Assembly: GCA_963711255.1 (NCBI GenBank)
Contig: CAVQDO010000005.1
Span: 34,800 to 98,799 of the forward strand
DNA: 64,000 nt
Source of the DNA: GCA-2746365 sp963711255
GTDB lineage: Bacteria; Pseudomonadota; Gammaproteobacteria; SZUA-229
Reading direction: 5' to 3'
Under the pieces are notes generated by a model that saw only the letters and a program-made list of their open reading frames with translations, was not told the DNA's origin and did not search any database. The position numbers were made by a program, and so were the translations under genes. Positions 43,335-52,844 of the stretch are shown in pieces. The stretch's first letter is position 1, and every line of letters starts with the position of its first letter.

Positions 43335-43486
43335 TTGTGGTATCGATGGTACGTTGAGAAAGTATCAGCTCAATATGTTCCTGGTTTAATCAGGTCAAGC
43401 TCCAGCGGGTTATATTCTTTATAATTTACCGGCTGTAGGCCAGTTTTAATGTTATCCCGGTTTTATAAAACAAAAGAGGGTTTGTC

Positions 43487-44755
43487 GTGGCAACTAAAAA
43501 ATTAGCATTGCACTGGCAAATTCTCATCGCACTATTAATGGCGGTAATGACCGGACTGATTCTGGATCAGTCTTTCACGGTCTTTGGCGTCTCATTCCTC
43601 TCTGTTATGGTGTTTCTGGGAACCCTGTTTCTTAATGCGTTAAAAATGTTAATTGTACCGTTGGTAATGGCATCAATTATTACCGGTATGATGAGTCTGA
43701 AGGCCGATACTCTGGGCCGGCTGGGTGCAAAAACGGTACTGTATTATGCAACGACTAGTCTAGTAGCCATTTTAATCGGTCTGTTTTTCGTTAACCTTTT
43801 TCAGCCCGGCATCATTGATGGTGAGCCTGCGCGCGATATCATAGGCCTGTCATCACAAACAGAAGATGTCGTTAGCAGTGTCGGGGATAAGGGCGCTGCT
43901 GACATAGCAGAAGTATTGCTGCGTATGGTGCCACCTAACATCGTAACGGCAGCGGCTAACGGGCAAATGCTTGGTTTGATTTTTTTTAGCCTGCTATTTG
44001 GTTATTTTGTTTCGAGGCTGCAAGGGGTATCAGCGCAGGTTCAGAAAGATTTCTGGCAGGGTCTGCTCGATATCATGATGATGATGACAGACTTCGTGAT
44101 GAAGTTTGCGCCGCTGGGTGTTTATGCGCTGGTGACAAAAGTGATCCTGCTCTCCGGTGTTGAGGCGTTTGAGCCGTTGGCAATGTTCTTTGTTACGGTA
44201 TTGCTGGCACTGCTTGTGCATATGTTAATATTTTTACCGCTGATACTGCGCTACATTGCGCGTGTATCACCGGTCAAGCACCTCAATGCAATGCTGCCGG
44301 CATTATTAACTGCATTCTCTACAAGCTCCTCCTCGGCAACACTGCCGATAACTATAGACTGTGTTGAAAACCGCTCGGGTGTTTCCAACCAGGTATCAGG
44401 TTTTACCTTGCCGCTGGGTGCTACCATCAATATGGATGGCACGGCATTATATGAATGTGTTGCAGCTATGTTTATCGCCCAGGCATATGGCATAACGCTG
44501 GATGTCACTACCCAGTTTACAATTGTGCTGGTTGCGCTATTAACATCAGTCGGTGTGGCGGGGATACCATCGGCCAGCCTTGTGGCCATTACCATTATCC
44601 TGGCAGCAATTGGTTTGCCGCTGGAAGGAATTGGTTTGATTCTGGTTGTAGATCGTGTGCTGGATATGTCTCGCACGGCTGTTAATGTATTCAGCGACTC
44701 CTGCGCGGCGGTTTTAATAGCGCGCCTGGAAGGAGAAGAAACGAAGGTAGTGTAA
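43487..44755 (+). CDS. Dicarboxylate/amino acid:cation symporter
   Basis: Secondary transporter of the DAACS (SLC1-like) family, importing C4-dicarboxylates or glutamate/aspartate with Na+ or H+. The two re-entrant loops are visible: the serine-rich AFSTSSSSATLPITID and NMDGTALYECVAAMFIAQ. Eight membrane segments are predicted over 422 residues. GTG 43487 is the likely start, after GAGGG. The substrate cannot be read from sequence. It converges with fabI. Confidence 0.92.
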   Translation: MATKKLALHWQILIALLMAVMTGLILDQSFTVFGVSFLSVMVFLGTLFLNALKMLIVPLVMASIITGMMSLKADTLGRLGAKTVLYYATTSLVAILIGLFFVNLFQPGIIDGEPARDIIGLSSQTEDVVSSVGDKGAADIAEVLLRMVPPNIVTAAANGQMLGLIFFSLLFGYFVSRLQGVSAQVQKDFWQGLLDIMMMMTDFVMKFAPLGVYALVTKVILLSGVEAFEPLAMFFVTVLLALLVHMLIFLPLILRYIARVSPVKHLNAMLPALLTAFSTSSSSATLPITIDCVENRSGVSNQVSGFTLPLGATINMDGTALYECVAAMFIAQAYGITLDVTTQFTIVLVALLTSVGVAGIPSASLVAITIILAAIGLPLEGIGLILVVDRVLDMSRTAVNVFSDSCAAVLIARLEGEETKVV

Positions 44756-44813
44756 CGCCAGGGTGAAATATCACCGAAGCGAGAAGTTCGCTATTTGATA
44801 TTAAAGACTTTAG

Positions 44814-45608
44814 CTATGAAGTGATATCACCCATTAACCCGGCTGTATGATAACCCGCATCGACATAGATGACTTCACCGGTAATTCCACTAGCCAGGCT
44901 AGAGCACAGGAAGGCCGAAGTATTGCCTACTTCTTCTATAGTAATGTTTCGGTGTAAAGGAGCGCTTTGTTCAACGTGCTCAATGATTTTGTTAAACCCG
45001 GAAATACCTTTAGCTGCCAGGGTCTTGATTGGGCCGGCTGATACTGCATTCACCCGGATTCCTTCACCGCCTAATGAATGCGCCAGGTAACGAACATTGG
45101 CCTCAAGGCTGGCTTTGGCCAGGCCCATGACGTTGTAGCCGGGGAAGGCACGTACTGCACCGAGGTAGCTCATGGTGATGATCGCTGCATCATCACGATT
45201 TTGCATCATATGACGGCCGGCTTTGGCAATGGCTGCAAGGCTGTATGAACTTATATCGTGTGCAGTATTAAAGCCGTCACGTGTAATATTGTCCAGGTAA
45301 TCACCTTCCAGCATTTCTTTGGGGGCGAAGGCTACCGAGTGAACAATGATATCCAGACTGTCCCAGTAATCATCGAGGTGCTCAAAAACGGCTTCAATCT
45401 GCTCATCATCTTCTACATCGCAGGGCACGACAATATCTGAGTCGCATTCGCCAGCAAGTTTTTCAACTCGCTCCCTGAGACGCTCGCCCATATAGGCAAA
45501 AGCTAGCTCAGCTCCCTCACGGTGCATTGCTTTGGCAATACCCCAGGCAATAGAGCGATTGCTCGCAACCCCGAAAATTAATGCACGTTTGCCTGTCAAA
45601 AAGCCCAT
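44814..45608 (-). CDS. fabI: Enoyl-[acyl-carrier-protein] reductase (NADH)
   Basis: Last reduction of the fatty-acid elongation cycle. Short-chain-dehydrogenase fold with the FabI-type cofactor loop GVASNRSIAWGIA and the catalytic Y148, Y158 and K165 in SYLGAVRAFPGYNVMGLAK. The 264 residues match E. coli FabI (262). At the position of E. coli Gly93, linked to triclosan response, it has Ala (HSVAFAP), as in some natural FabI enzymes. It is divergent from yejA. Confidence 0.95.
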   Translation of the reverse strand: MGFLTGKRALIFGVASNRSIAWGIAKAMHREGAELAFAYMGERLRERVEKLAGECDSDIVVPCDVEDDEQIEAVFEHLDDYWDSLDIIVHSVAFAPKEMLEGDYLDNITRDGFNTAHDISSYSLAAIAKAGRHMMQNRDDAAIITMSYLGAVRAFPGYNVMGLAKASLEANVRYLAHSLGGEGIRVNAVSAGPIKTLAAKGISGFNKIIEHVEQSAPLHRNITIEEVGNTSAFLCSSLASGITGEVIYVDAGYHTAGLMGDITS

Positions 45609-45785
45609 AGCTAACTCCCCAATTAATCTGAAATTTATCTGTTGTTATCGTTGGCCTGTTAATGGCCGGTGCTGTAAACTCAGCTGGCACATGTTAGGCG
45701 GATTTCACCCAATAAATCAACTATAAAAAACAACCACAACGATAAATATATGTATTCCAGATTGTTGCCAGATTTATTGAGACAT

Positions 45786-47585
45786 ATGTTCAGCATGAAG
45801 ATCACTTTTTTTAGTGTTCTTTTGATTCTCTTTTTCTCAAAAGACATTTATGCGGCGGCCTCCATGGGGATGGGCTACGATCCAAAATACGCCGATAATT
45901 TCGAACATTTCGATTACGTTAATCCGGATGCCCCGAAGCAGGGCGAATTAACAATGATGGCCCAGGGAACCTTTGATAGCCTGAACCCGTATTTGCTCAA
46001 AGGTCTTTCGGCGAGCGGGCTGGGCGTACTGGTATTCGAAAGCCTGCTGGAACAAAGCCTTGATGAGCCATTTAGTATGTATGGCCTGATAGCTGATGAT
46101 TTTGACCTGGCGGAAGATGAGCTATCAGTCACATTTCATATAAATCCACTGGCAAGGTTTTCAAATGGCGATAAGATAACGGCCGAAGACGTTAAATACT
46201 CGTTTGATACCTTGATGAGTAAAGCTGCGCACCCGCAGTTTCGGGTTTATTATGCCGATATTAAGTCAGCCACGGTAATTGATTCATCGACGATTCGATT
46301 CGATTTTAAAAACAAAAATCGTGAACTGCATATGATCATTGGCAATATTCCCGTGTTTTCACCTAGATGGGCGGCTGATCTGCCGTTTGAGAAGCTGGGA
46401 GATACCCGGCCAATTGCCAGCGGTCCTTATCTTGTTGAACAATATGATCGAGGCAAACTGATTCGCTATATTCGAAACCCGGATTACTGGGGAAACAATC
46501 TGGCCGTTCGCAAAGGCATGTATAATTTTGAAAAAATTACTTACAAATATTACAAGGATCCAACTATCGCGCTGGAAGCATTTAAAGCGGGTGAGTTTGA
46601 TTTCTTTTTTGAAAATAATTCAAAACGCTGGGCCCGTTCTCACAACGGGCCACAGTATGATTCCGGTGAAATACTTAAAACAGAGTTAACACATAAAAAT
46701 AATGCCGGCATGCAGGGGTTTGCCTTTAATACACGGCGTGCCAAGTTCAAGGATGTGCGTGTCCGACGTGCGTTGAGCCTGGCTTATGATTTTGAATGGG
46801 CAAATGCAAAACTGTTTTACAATCAATATGTCAGGGCGGGTAGCTACTTTAGTAATAGTGAGCTCGCGGCGGAGGGGCTGCCGCAGGGTAAAGAGCTGGC
46901 ACTGTTAAATAACTACCGTGAGCAATTACCAGAAGAAGTTTTTACCCGGCAATGGAAACCTGCCAGCACCATAGCACCGCATAGTTTGCGCAATAACCTG
47001 GTTGAGGCTCGTGATCTGTTAGCTGAAGCCGGCTGGACCATTCAGGATGGTGTCTTAAAAAACGAAGAGGGCGAAGCTTTTGTGCTGGATGTTCTGCTGG
47101 TGCAGGGAGCATTTTACCGTATCATTGCGCCCTATGCGCATAATTTAAAAAAACTGGGTATTGAAACGAATTACCGGAAAGTCGATTCTTCCCTCTACAA
47201 GCGCCGCATTGATACCTTTGAATTTGATATGGTCGTCGATAGTTTTACAGCCTCGGTATCACCCGGCAATGAACTGATGAGCATGTTTCATTCCAGCTCT
47301 GCGGAGATAAAAGGTTCAAATAATCTACCGGGTATATCCAGTCCTGTTGTTGACGAACTGGTGCAGACCATAATACAGGCCGAGAATCGGGAACAGGTGG
47401 TAACGGCATCACGTGCGCTGGACCGTGTATTGCTGTACGGTGAATACCTTGTGCCAAACTGGTATATCAATGTGCATCGTATTGCCTATGCGAACAAATT
47501 TGGCTTGCCGAAAACTCAGCCTCTTTATTATGATCCGACAACCTGGCTGTTAAAAGCCTGGTGGATTAAAAACGATGAAAACTGA
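45786..47585 (+). CDS. yejA: Extracellular solute-binding protein YejA
   Basis: Family 5 periplasmic binding protein of a peptide-type ABC importer (YejABEF takes up microcin C and oligopeptides in E. coli). A signal peptide (MFSMKITFFSVLLILFF up to YAAA) precedes GYDPKYADNFEHFDYVNPDAPK, a YejA-type start. Conserved parts include TFDSLNPY, FHINPLARFSNGDKITAEDV and GPYLVEQYDRG. Starts at 45750, 45786 and 45795 are possible; 45786 or 45795 gives the cleanest signal peptide. First of four genes in order A-B-E-F. Confidence 0.92.
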   Translation: MFSMKITFFSVLLILFFSKDIYAAASMGMGYDPKYADNFEHFDYVNPDAPKQGELTMMAQGTFDSLNPYLLKGLSASGLGVLVFESLLEQSLDEPFSMYGLIADDFDLAEDELSVTFHINPLARFSNGDKITAEDVKYSFDTLMSKAAHPQFRVYYADIKSATVIDSSTIRFDFKNKNRELHMIIGNIPVFSPRWAADLPFEKLGDTRPIASGPYLVEQYDRGKLIRYIRNPDYWGNNLAVRKGMYNFEKITYKYYKDPTIALEAFKAGEFDFFFENNSKRWARSHNGPQYDSGEILKTELTHKNNAGMQGFAFNTRRAKFKDVRVRRALSLAYDFEWANAKLFYNQYVRAGSYFSNSELAAEGLPQGKELALLNNYREQLPEEVFTRQWKPASTIAPHSLRNNLVEARDLLAEAGWTIQDGVLKNEEGEAFVLDVLLVQGAFYRIIAPYAHNLKKLGIETNYRKVDSSLYKRRIDTFEFDMVVDSFTASVSPGNELMSMFHSSSAEIKGSNNLPGISSPVVDELVQTIIQAENREQVVTASRALDRVLLYGEYLVPNWYINVHRIAYANKFGLPKTQPLYYDPTTWLLKAWWIKNDEN

Positions 47586-47695
47586 AAGCCTGTCATTGCA
47601 AACGAATGTGAGAGATCTTGAATCTTCAGTTTACAGGCTCGCTATTATTCACGAAATGACAATTGATAGTTAACTATTCAGTAAAAATATAAATT

Positions 47696-48748
47696 ATGTT
47701 TTCATATATTCTTAAACGACTGTTATTAATGATTCCAACATTATTTGGTGTCATGTTAATTACCTTTGCAGTTACTCAGTTCGTCCCCGGTGGTCCTGTT
47801 GAGCAGCTGGTCAGTCAGCTTGAAGGCGAAAATGATGTTGGTGAAGCCAGCAGTGGCACCAGGGGCCTGTATCGAGGTGCAACCGGGCTTGATGAAGAAC
47901 ATATTGAAGAAATACGTGCTTTATATGGTTTTGATAAGCCGGTGTATGAACGTTTCGTCATCATGATGAAAAACTATTTGAGTTTTGATTTTGGTGACAG
48001 CTATTTTCATAACGAAACTGTGATTGATCTGGTGATTTCCAAACTGCCGGTTTCAATCAGTCTGGGTGTGTGGAGTTTTCTGATTGTTTATTCAACCTGT
48101 ATACCGCTGGGCATATATAAAGCGGTAAGGGATGGCACTACTTTTGATGTTGTCAGCAGTACTTTTATCTTAATTGGCTACTCTATACCGGGGTTCGTTC
48201 TGGGTATTACCTTGCTGGTGTTTTTTGGTGGCGGCAGTTTCCTGGATATTTTTCCATTACGAGGACTGGTCTCTGATAACTGGGACAGCCTGCCCTGGTA
48301 TAAACAGGTAACGGATTATCTGTGGCATATGGTACTGCCAATTATTGCATCGGTGATTGGAAGTTTTGCAATAATGACCATGTTGACCAAAAACAGTTTT
48401 ATGGAAGAAATACGTAAACAATATGTGTTAACCGCAAAAGCAAAAGGCCTGTCTGAAAACGCGGTGTTATATCGCCATGTATTCAGAAATGCAGTTATTC
48501 CGCTGGTGACCGGTTTTCCTGCAGCGTTCATCGGTGCGTTCTTTACCGGCAGCCTGTTGATTGAAACCATCTTTTCACTCGATGGCCTGGGTTTGCTCTC
48601 TTATGAGTCAGTATTGAAACGTGACTATCCTGTTGTACTGGGCACATTATTTCTATTTACTATTCTTGGGCTAATCGCCAAATTACTGGCCGATTTAAGT
48701 TATGTCTTTATCGATCCGCGTATTCATTTTGATTCTGTTGATAAATAG
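47696..48748 (+). CDS. yejB: ABC transporter permease YejB
   Basis: Inner-membrane permease with about six helices over 350 residues. The N-terminus MFSYILKRLLLMIPTLFGVM and the coupling loop EEIRKQYVLTAKAKGLSENAVLYRHVFRNA are typical of DppB/OppB-like permeases. It follows yejA by 110 bases and precedes yejE by 15. Confidence 0.93.
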   Translation: MFSYILKRLLLMIPTLFGVMLITFAVTQFVPGGPVEQLVSQLEGENDVGEASSGTRGLYRGATGLDEEHIEEIRALYGFDKPVYERFVIMMKNYLSFDFGDSYFHNETVIDLVISKLPVSISLGVWSFLIVYSTCIPLGIYKAVRDGTTFDVVSSTFILIGYSIPGFVLGITLLVFFGGGSFLDIFPLRGLVSDNWDSLPWYKQVTDYLWHMVLPIIASVIGSFAIMTMLTKNSFMEEIRKQYVLTAKAKGLSENAVLYRHVFRNAVIPLVTGFPAAFIGAFFTGSLLIETIFSLDGLGLLSYESVLKRDYPVVLGTLFLFTILGLIAKLLADLSYVFIDPRIHFDSVDK

Positions 48749-48763
48749 AGGGACAGTTTTTTT

Positions 48764-49825
48764 ATGAGTGCATCAGATAATAATAAAAATAACGAGAATG
48801 TCGTATCGGGACTGTCGCCCGGTCAACGCTCATGGCTGCGTTTTAAATCTAATCGCAGGGGTTATGTCAGCCTGTGGATTTTTAGCATTTTATTTATATC
48901 CTGTTTTTTTGCAGAAATAATATCGAACGACAAACCGCTTATCGTTAATTATGAAGGGGAATATTATTTTCCTGTTATTCAGTTTTATCCTGAAACCACT
49001 TTTGGCGGTGACTTTGAAACCGAGGCTGATTATACCGACGACTTTGTTCGCCAGCAATTAACGCGCGGTGACAACTGGATGCTGGAGCCGCCAATTCCCT
49101 ATAGTTACGACACCATTAACTTTGGCAGTGATTTACCTAACCCGGCACCGCCATCCAGTCAGAACCTGTTCGGTACTGACGACCGGGGCAGGGATGTAGT
49201 AGCGCGGGTGATATACGGTTTTCGAATTTCTGTCTGGTTTGCGCTGGCACTGATGGTTATAGGTGTTGTTGTTGGCATTATTGCAGGAGCTATCCAGGGG
49301 TATTTTTCCGGTAAAACCGATCTTATTATGCAGCGTGTGATTGAAGTCTGGTCGTCAATGCCGGAACTGTATTTGCTGATTATTTTTGCCTCGATATTTC
49401 AGCCCAGCATCTGGTTGTTAATTATACTGCTGTCTTTATTTGGCTGGATGGGGTTATCTGATTACGTCCGTGCAGAGTTTCTCCGTGGCAGAAACCTGGA
49501 TTATGTGCGTTCGGCGAGGGCAATGGGCTTAAGCAATTTTACTATTATGAGTAAGCATTTATTGCCGAACAGTTTAACCCCGGTCATTACCTTTTTACCT
49601 TTTCGTATCAGCGGTGCAATACTGGCGCTGACCAGCCTGGATTTTTTAGGCCTTGGCGTGCCGCCGACTACACCAAGCCTGGGCGAACTGCTGGCACAGG
49701 GTAAGGAAAATATTGAAGCCTGGTGGTTATCCTTAAGTGCATTCATCGTGCTGGTCGGGACATTGATGCTGCTGATCTTTATCGGTGAAGCATTACGCGA
49801 AGCGCTCGATACTCGTAAAACATAA
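48764..49825 (+). CDS. yejE: ABC transporter permease YejE
   Basis: Second permease, 353 residues: N-terminal cytoplasmic LSPGQRSWLRFKSNRRGYVSL, a large periplasmic insert after the first helix (a YejE trait), FGTDDRGRDVVARVIYGFRISV and the coupling loop VRAEFLRGRNLDYVRSARAMGLSN. Pairs with YejB. Confidence 0.93.
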   Translation: MSASDNNKNNENVVSGLSPGQRSWLRFKSNRRGYVSLWIFSILFISCFFAEIISNDKPLIVNYEGEYYFPVIQFYPETTFGGDFETEADYTDDFVRQQLTRGDNWMLEPPIPYSYDTINFGSDLPNPAPPSSQNLFGTDDRGRDVVARVIYGFRISVWFALALMVIGVVVGIIAGAIQGYFSGKTDLIMQRVIEVWSSMPELYLLIIFASIFQPSIWLLIILLSLFGWMGLSDYVRAEFLRGRNLDYVRSARAMGLSNFTIMSKHLLPNSLTPVITFLPFRISGAILALTSLDFLGLGVPPTTPSLGELLAQGKENIEAWWLSLSAFIVLVGTLMLLIFIGEALREALDTRKT

Positions 49826-49862
49826 TGTGCGTTCAACTGGAATATTAATGTGAGCATGAACC

Positions 49863-51482
49863 TTGAGTAATAAACAGACATTATTAAGCGTAAAAAACCT
49901 GAGCGTTTCGTTCGACACACATAGCGGCCGGGTGAATATCATCGACAATATCAGTTTCGATATACATCAAGGTGAAACACTGGCTATTGTGGGTGAGTCC
50001 GGTTCCGGAAAATCCGTTACGGCACTGTCTGTGCTGCGCCTGCATGATGAAGAAAATACTGATTATGCAAACGGTGTTATTGATTTTCTGGGTACGGATT
50101 TACTGAAACTTGATAAACAGGAAATACTCGACGTACGCGGCAAAAGAATTTCAATGATTTTTCAGGAGCCCATGACCTCAATGAATCCGGTGTTTACTAT
50201 CGGCCAGCAAATTGAGGAAGTGCTGACTCTGCACACCAGCTTGAGCAAGATCGATAAACAGGCGCGAGTGATAGAATTGTTGAACCAGGTCGGCATCAGG
50301 CAGCCGAAACAGAAGGTCAATGTTTTTCCGCATGCATTATCAGGCGGTCAGCGCCAGCGGGTAATGATTGCTATGGCGCTGGCCTGTGATCCGGCGTTAC
50401 TGATTGCCGATGAACCGACGACTGCACTGGATGTAACTATTCAACAGCAGATCCTTGACCTGTTGGCGGAGATTCAAAAAAATACGGGTATGTCAGTGTT
50501 GTTGATTTCTCACGATTTGAACCTTGTCAGGCGTTTTTCCAACCGCGTCTGCGTAATGAAGGATGGTGAGATAGTCGAAATCAATGACAGTGACAAACTG
50601 TTTGAGCAGCCGCAGCATGAATACACAAGGTTTTTATTAGACAGTGAACCGGACAAAAAGATAGCCACTTTCAGGGTGGGCGAGGATGTTGTTCTGCAGG
50701 CAGAGAATTTACGCTGCTATTTCCCGGTATTTAAAGGTTTCTTCAAGCGAAAAGTTGATGAAGTTAAAGCGGTTGATGATATTTCTCTATCATTATTTTC
50801 TGGTGAAACCCTGGGTATCGTTGGCGAGTCTGGCTCTGGTAAAACTACCCTGGGACTGGCCATGTTTCGTTTGCTGGCTTCGCAGGGAGAGATTTATTTT
50901 AAAAACGAAAATGTATCCCTGTTTAATGAAAAACGGATGCGTCCTCTGCGCCGCCATTTTCAAATTGTTTTCCAGGACCCGTTTTCATCGTTATCGCCGC
51001 GCATGACTGTAAAACAGATTATCGAAGAAGGTTTAAAACTGCATTTTCCCGAACTTAATAACGAACAGCGCCTGCAACGGATTATCGATGTGTTACTGGA
51101 GGTTGGGCTTGAGCAGGATGTGTTATGGCGTTATCCGCATGAGTTTTCCGGCGGCCAACGTCAACGGATTGCCATTGCCCGTACCGTGGTGCTGGAGCCC
51201 GATGTCATTATGCTGGATGAGCCGACCAGTGCACTGGATGTTTCCGTGCAAAAGCAGGTGCTGGGGCTGCTGGCTAGTCTGCAGGAAAAACACAAACTGA
51301 GCTATCTGTTTATCAGCCATGATTTAAGAGTAGTAAGGGCGATGTCACACCGTGTCATTATCATGCGCAACGGGAAGGTGGTCGAGCAGGGTGATGTCGA
51401 AGAAGTTTTTAATAATCCCAGGCATGAATATACCCGTGAACTGGCTTCGGCTTCACTCTATCACGTTGCGGCACCGGCTTGA
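49863..51482 (+). CDS. yejF: ABC transporter ATP-binding protein YejF
   Basis: Two fused ATPase domains in 539 residues. Domain 1: Walker A GESGSGKSV, signature LSGGQRQRV, Walker B LLIADEPTT. Domain 2: GESGSGKTT, FSGGQRQRI, VIMLDEPTS. Both sites look active. The start is TTG 49863, since no in-frame ATG is close; a nearby ATG (49857) stops after four codons. It ends the yejABEF operon. Confidence 0.93.
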   Translation: MSNKQTLLSVKNLSVSFDTHSGRVNIIDNISFDIHQGETLAIVGESGSGKSVTALSVLRLHDEENTDYANGVIDFLGTDLLKLDKQEILDVRGKRISMIFQEPMTSMNPVFTIGQQIEEVLTLHTSLSKIDKQARVIELLNQVGIRQPKQKVNVFPHALSGGQRQRVMIAMALACDPALLIADEPTTALDVTIQQQILDLLAEIQKNTGMSVLLISHDLNLVRRFSNRVCVMKDGEIVEINDSDKLFEQPQHEYTRFLLDSEPDKKIATFRVGEDVVLQAENLRCYFPVFKGFFKRKVDEVKAVDDISLSLFSGETLGIVGESGSGKTTLGLAMFRLLASQGEIYFKNENVSLFNEKRMRPLRRHFQIVFQDPFSSLSPRMTVKQIIEEGLKLHFPELNNEQRLQRIIDVLLEVGLEQDVLWRYPHEFSGGQRQRIAIARTVVLEPDVIMLDEPTSALDVSVQKQVLGLLASLQEKHKLSYLFISHDLRVVRAMSHRVIIMRNGKVVEQGDVEEVFNNPRHEYTRELASASLYHVAAPA

Positions 51483-51577
51483 TTTGCAGCCAGTCAGTAC
51501 CCTCGAACGCCTGACATGGCGGCGTTTGAGCCAAATTCAGGCTTTTTTGATATGCCCGGAATAATGGCCGGATTATA

Positions 51578-51602
51578 ATAGTTGACTGTTTTACTGGGTA
51601 TT
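51578..51602 (+). promoter_or_regulatory. IscR type 1-like operator, upstream site
   Basis: The left half ATAGTTGACTG plus TTTTA matches the type 1 IscR consensus at all first 16 positions; the right half is imperfect. It lies 45-70 bases before iscR and would mediate repression by the cluster-bound form. Confidence 0.55.
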
Positions 51603-51609
51603 AGTAGAA

Positions 51610-51634
51610 TTAACCTACTAATTTAGTCAGGAAT
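51610..51634 (+). promoter_or_regulatory. IscR type 1-like operator, downstream site
   Basis: The core ACTAATTTAGTC and right half TAGTCAGGAAT match the consensus with one mismatch; the left half matches 4 of 7 positions. Two sites before iscR parallel the known autoregulated isc promoter. Confidence 0.55.
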
Positions 51635-51646
51635 TCTGAGGTTCCC

Positions 51647-52192
51647 ATGCGTTTATCTACCAAAGGCCGTTATAGCGTAACAGCCATGCTTGATCTTGCC
51701 ATACACGATAAGGCCGGACCGGTAACATTAGCAGACATTTCACAGTGTCAGGGCATATCCTTATCTTACCTGGAGCAGTTATTTGCCCGCCTGCGTAAGA
51801 GTGGCCTGGTAAAAGGTGTACGAGGCCCCGGTGGCGGTTATCGCCTGGCGCGTCCTGCTTCAGAAATCAGCATTGCAGAAATTGTCTGCGCGGTTGATGA
51901 GACAGTTGACGTCACTGCATGCAAGGGTGAAGGTAATTGCCAGGGCGGTGATAAGTGTCTGACCCATGAGTTGTGGGTAAATTTAAGCAATCGTTTACAC
52001 ACATTTTTATCCGGCATTACGCTGGCACAATTTGTTGAGCGTCCTGGAATACCCGAGCTCTCACTGCAACGGGACAAAATGATTGGACGTTTTATACTGG
52101 CCAAGAAACAGGCTGCAGCCATTAACCAGGGTGTATTTAATACAGATGGGCTAACCGGCACTAATCTGAGCAGCAAAGAAATGACGAGGTAA
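51647..52192 (+). CDS. iscR: Rrf2-family Fe-S regulator IscR
   Basis: Helix-turn-helix regulator that binds a [2Fe-2S] cluster and controls Fe-S assembly genes. MRLSTKGRYSVTAMLDLA, ISLSYLEQLFARLRKSGLVKGVRGPGGGYRLAR (in part) and the three cluster cysteines in ACKGEGNCQGGDKCLTHELW are intact, with spacing C-x5-C-x5-C. The 181 residues are slightly longer than E. coli IscR (162) because of a C-terminal tail. IscU follows after four bases; iscS, usually next, is absent. Confidence 0.93.
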   Translation: MRLSTKGRYSVTAMLDLAIHDKAGPVTLADISQCQGISLSYLEQLFARLRKSGLVKGVRGPGGGYRLARPASEISIAEIVCAVDETVDVTACKGEGNCQGGDKCLTHELWVNLSNRLHTFLSGITLAQFVERPGIPELSLQRDKMIGRFILAKKQAAAINQGVFNTDGLTGTNLSSKEMTR

Positions 52193-52196
52193 TAAC

Positions 52197-52574
52197 ATGG
52201 CATACGGTGAAAAAGTTCTGGATCACTATGAGAATCCAAGAAATGTAGGCAGTTTTGAAAATGATGAGAATGTCGGTACAGGAATGGTCGGTGCACCTGC
52301 CTGTGGTGACGTAATGAAACTGCAAATTAAAGTTAGCGATGATGGTGTAATTGAAGATGCAGTATTTAAAACCTATGGTTGCGGCAGCGCCATTGCATCA
52401 AGTTCGCTGTTAACCGAGTGGGTAAAGGGTAAAACGCTGGATGAAGCTAAAGCGATAAAGAATACCGCTATTGCTGAAGAACTGGCCTTACCGCCCGTTA
52501 AAATACACTGCTCTGTACTGGCGGAAGATGCTATTAATGCAGCAATTGATGATTACAGAAAGAAACATAACTAG
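52197..52574 (+). CDS. iscU: Fe-S cluster scaffold IscU
   Basis: Scaffold on which [2Fe-2S] and [4Fe-4S] clusters are built. The three conserved cysteines occur in GAPACGDVMK, TYGCGSAI and IHCSVLAEDA, with the cluster-destabilising Asp after the first and the chaperone-binding LPPVK. The 125 residues are normal. It follows iscR by four bases and is closed by a terminator, so the usual iscS, iscA, hscB, hscA and fdx genes are not part of this unit. Confidence 0.94.
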   Translation: MAYGEKVLDHYENPRNVGSFENDENVGTGMVGAPACGDVMKLQIKVSDDGVIEDAVFKTYGCGSAIASSSLLTEWVKGKTLDEAKAIKNTAIAEELALPPVKIHCSVLAEDAINAAIDDYRKKHN

Positions 52575-52598
52575 ACCGTTATTAACTTTGTAAATCTC

Positions 52599-52627
52599 AA
52601 AAAGCCCGAAATTTTCGGGCTTTTTTT
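52599..52627 (+). terminator. Rho-independent terminator after iscU
   Basis: GCCCGAAA and TTTCGGGC (52604-52620) form a GC-rich stem flanked by an A run and seven T. It ends the iscR-iscU transcript. Confidence 0.87.
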
Positions 52628-52646
52628 ATTTTACTTAATTGGTTTA

Positions 52647-52751
52647 TTTAACCACAGAGACACAGAGGGCGCAGAGAAAAGCTATTAATGGTTTCCATAC
52701 ACCGCAGGCGTAATACAAAAAACCGCTGTGTCTCTGTGTCTCTGTGGTTAA
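52647..52751. repeat. Dispersed inverted-repeat element
   Basis: Arms TTAACCACAGAGACACAGAG (52648-52667) and its near-complement CTCTGTGTCTCTGTGGTTAA (52731-52750) flank about 60 bases. It is of the same type as 24346-24456. A lone right-arm remnant (GCGCCTCTGTGGTGAA) lies at about 57248-57263, before nnr. Confidence 0.75.
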
Positions 52752-52844
52752 TAGTTTATTCGCTTTTTACCTCACCCGTTTAAGAAGCAAAAACACTGCC
52801 AGTCGGGTATAATGTGAGCCTTTATTATTTTCTGAGGAATCCCT

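Noticed and set aside
44814..45608. FabI Ala93 as a resistance mutation
   Set aside because: Ala at this place occurs naturally in FabI enzymes of other bacteria, so no altered drug response can be claimed.
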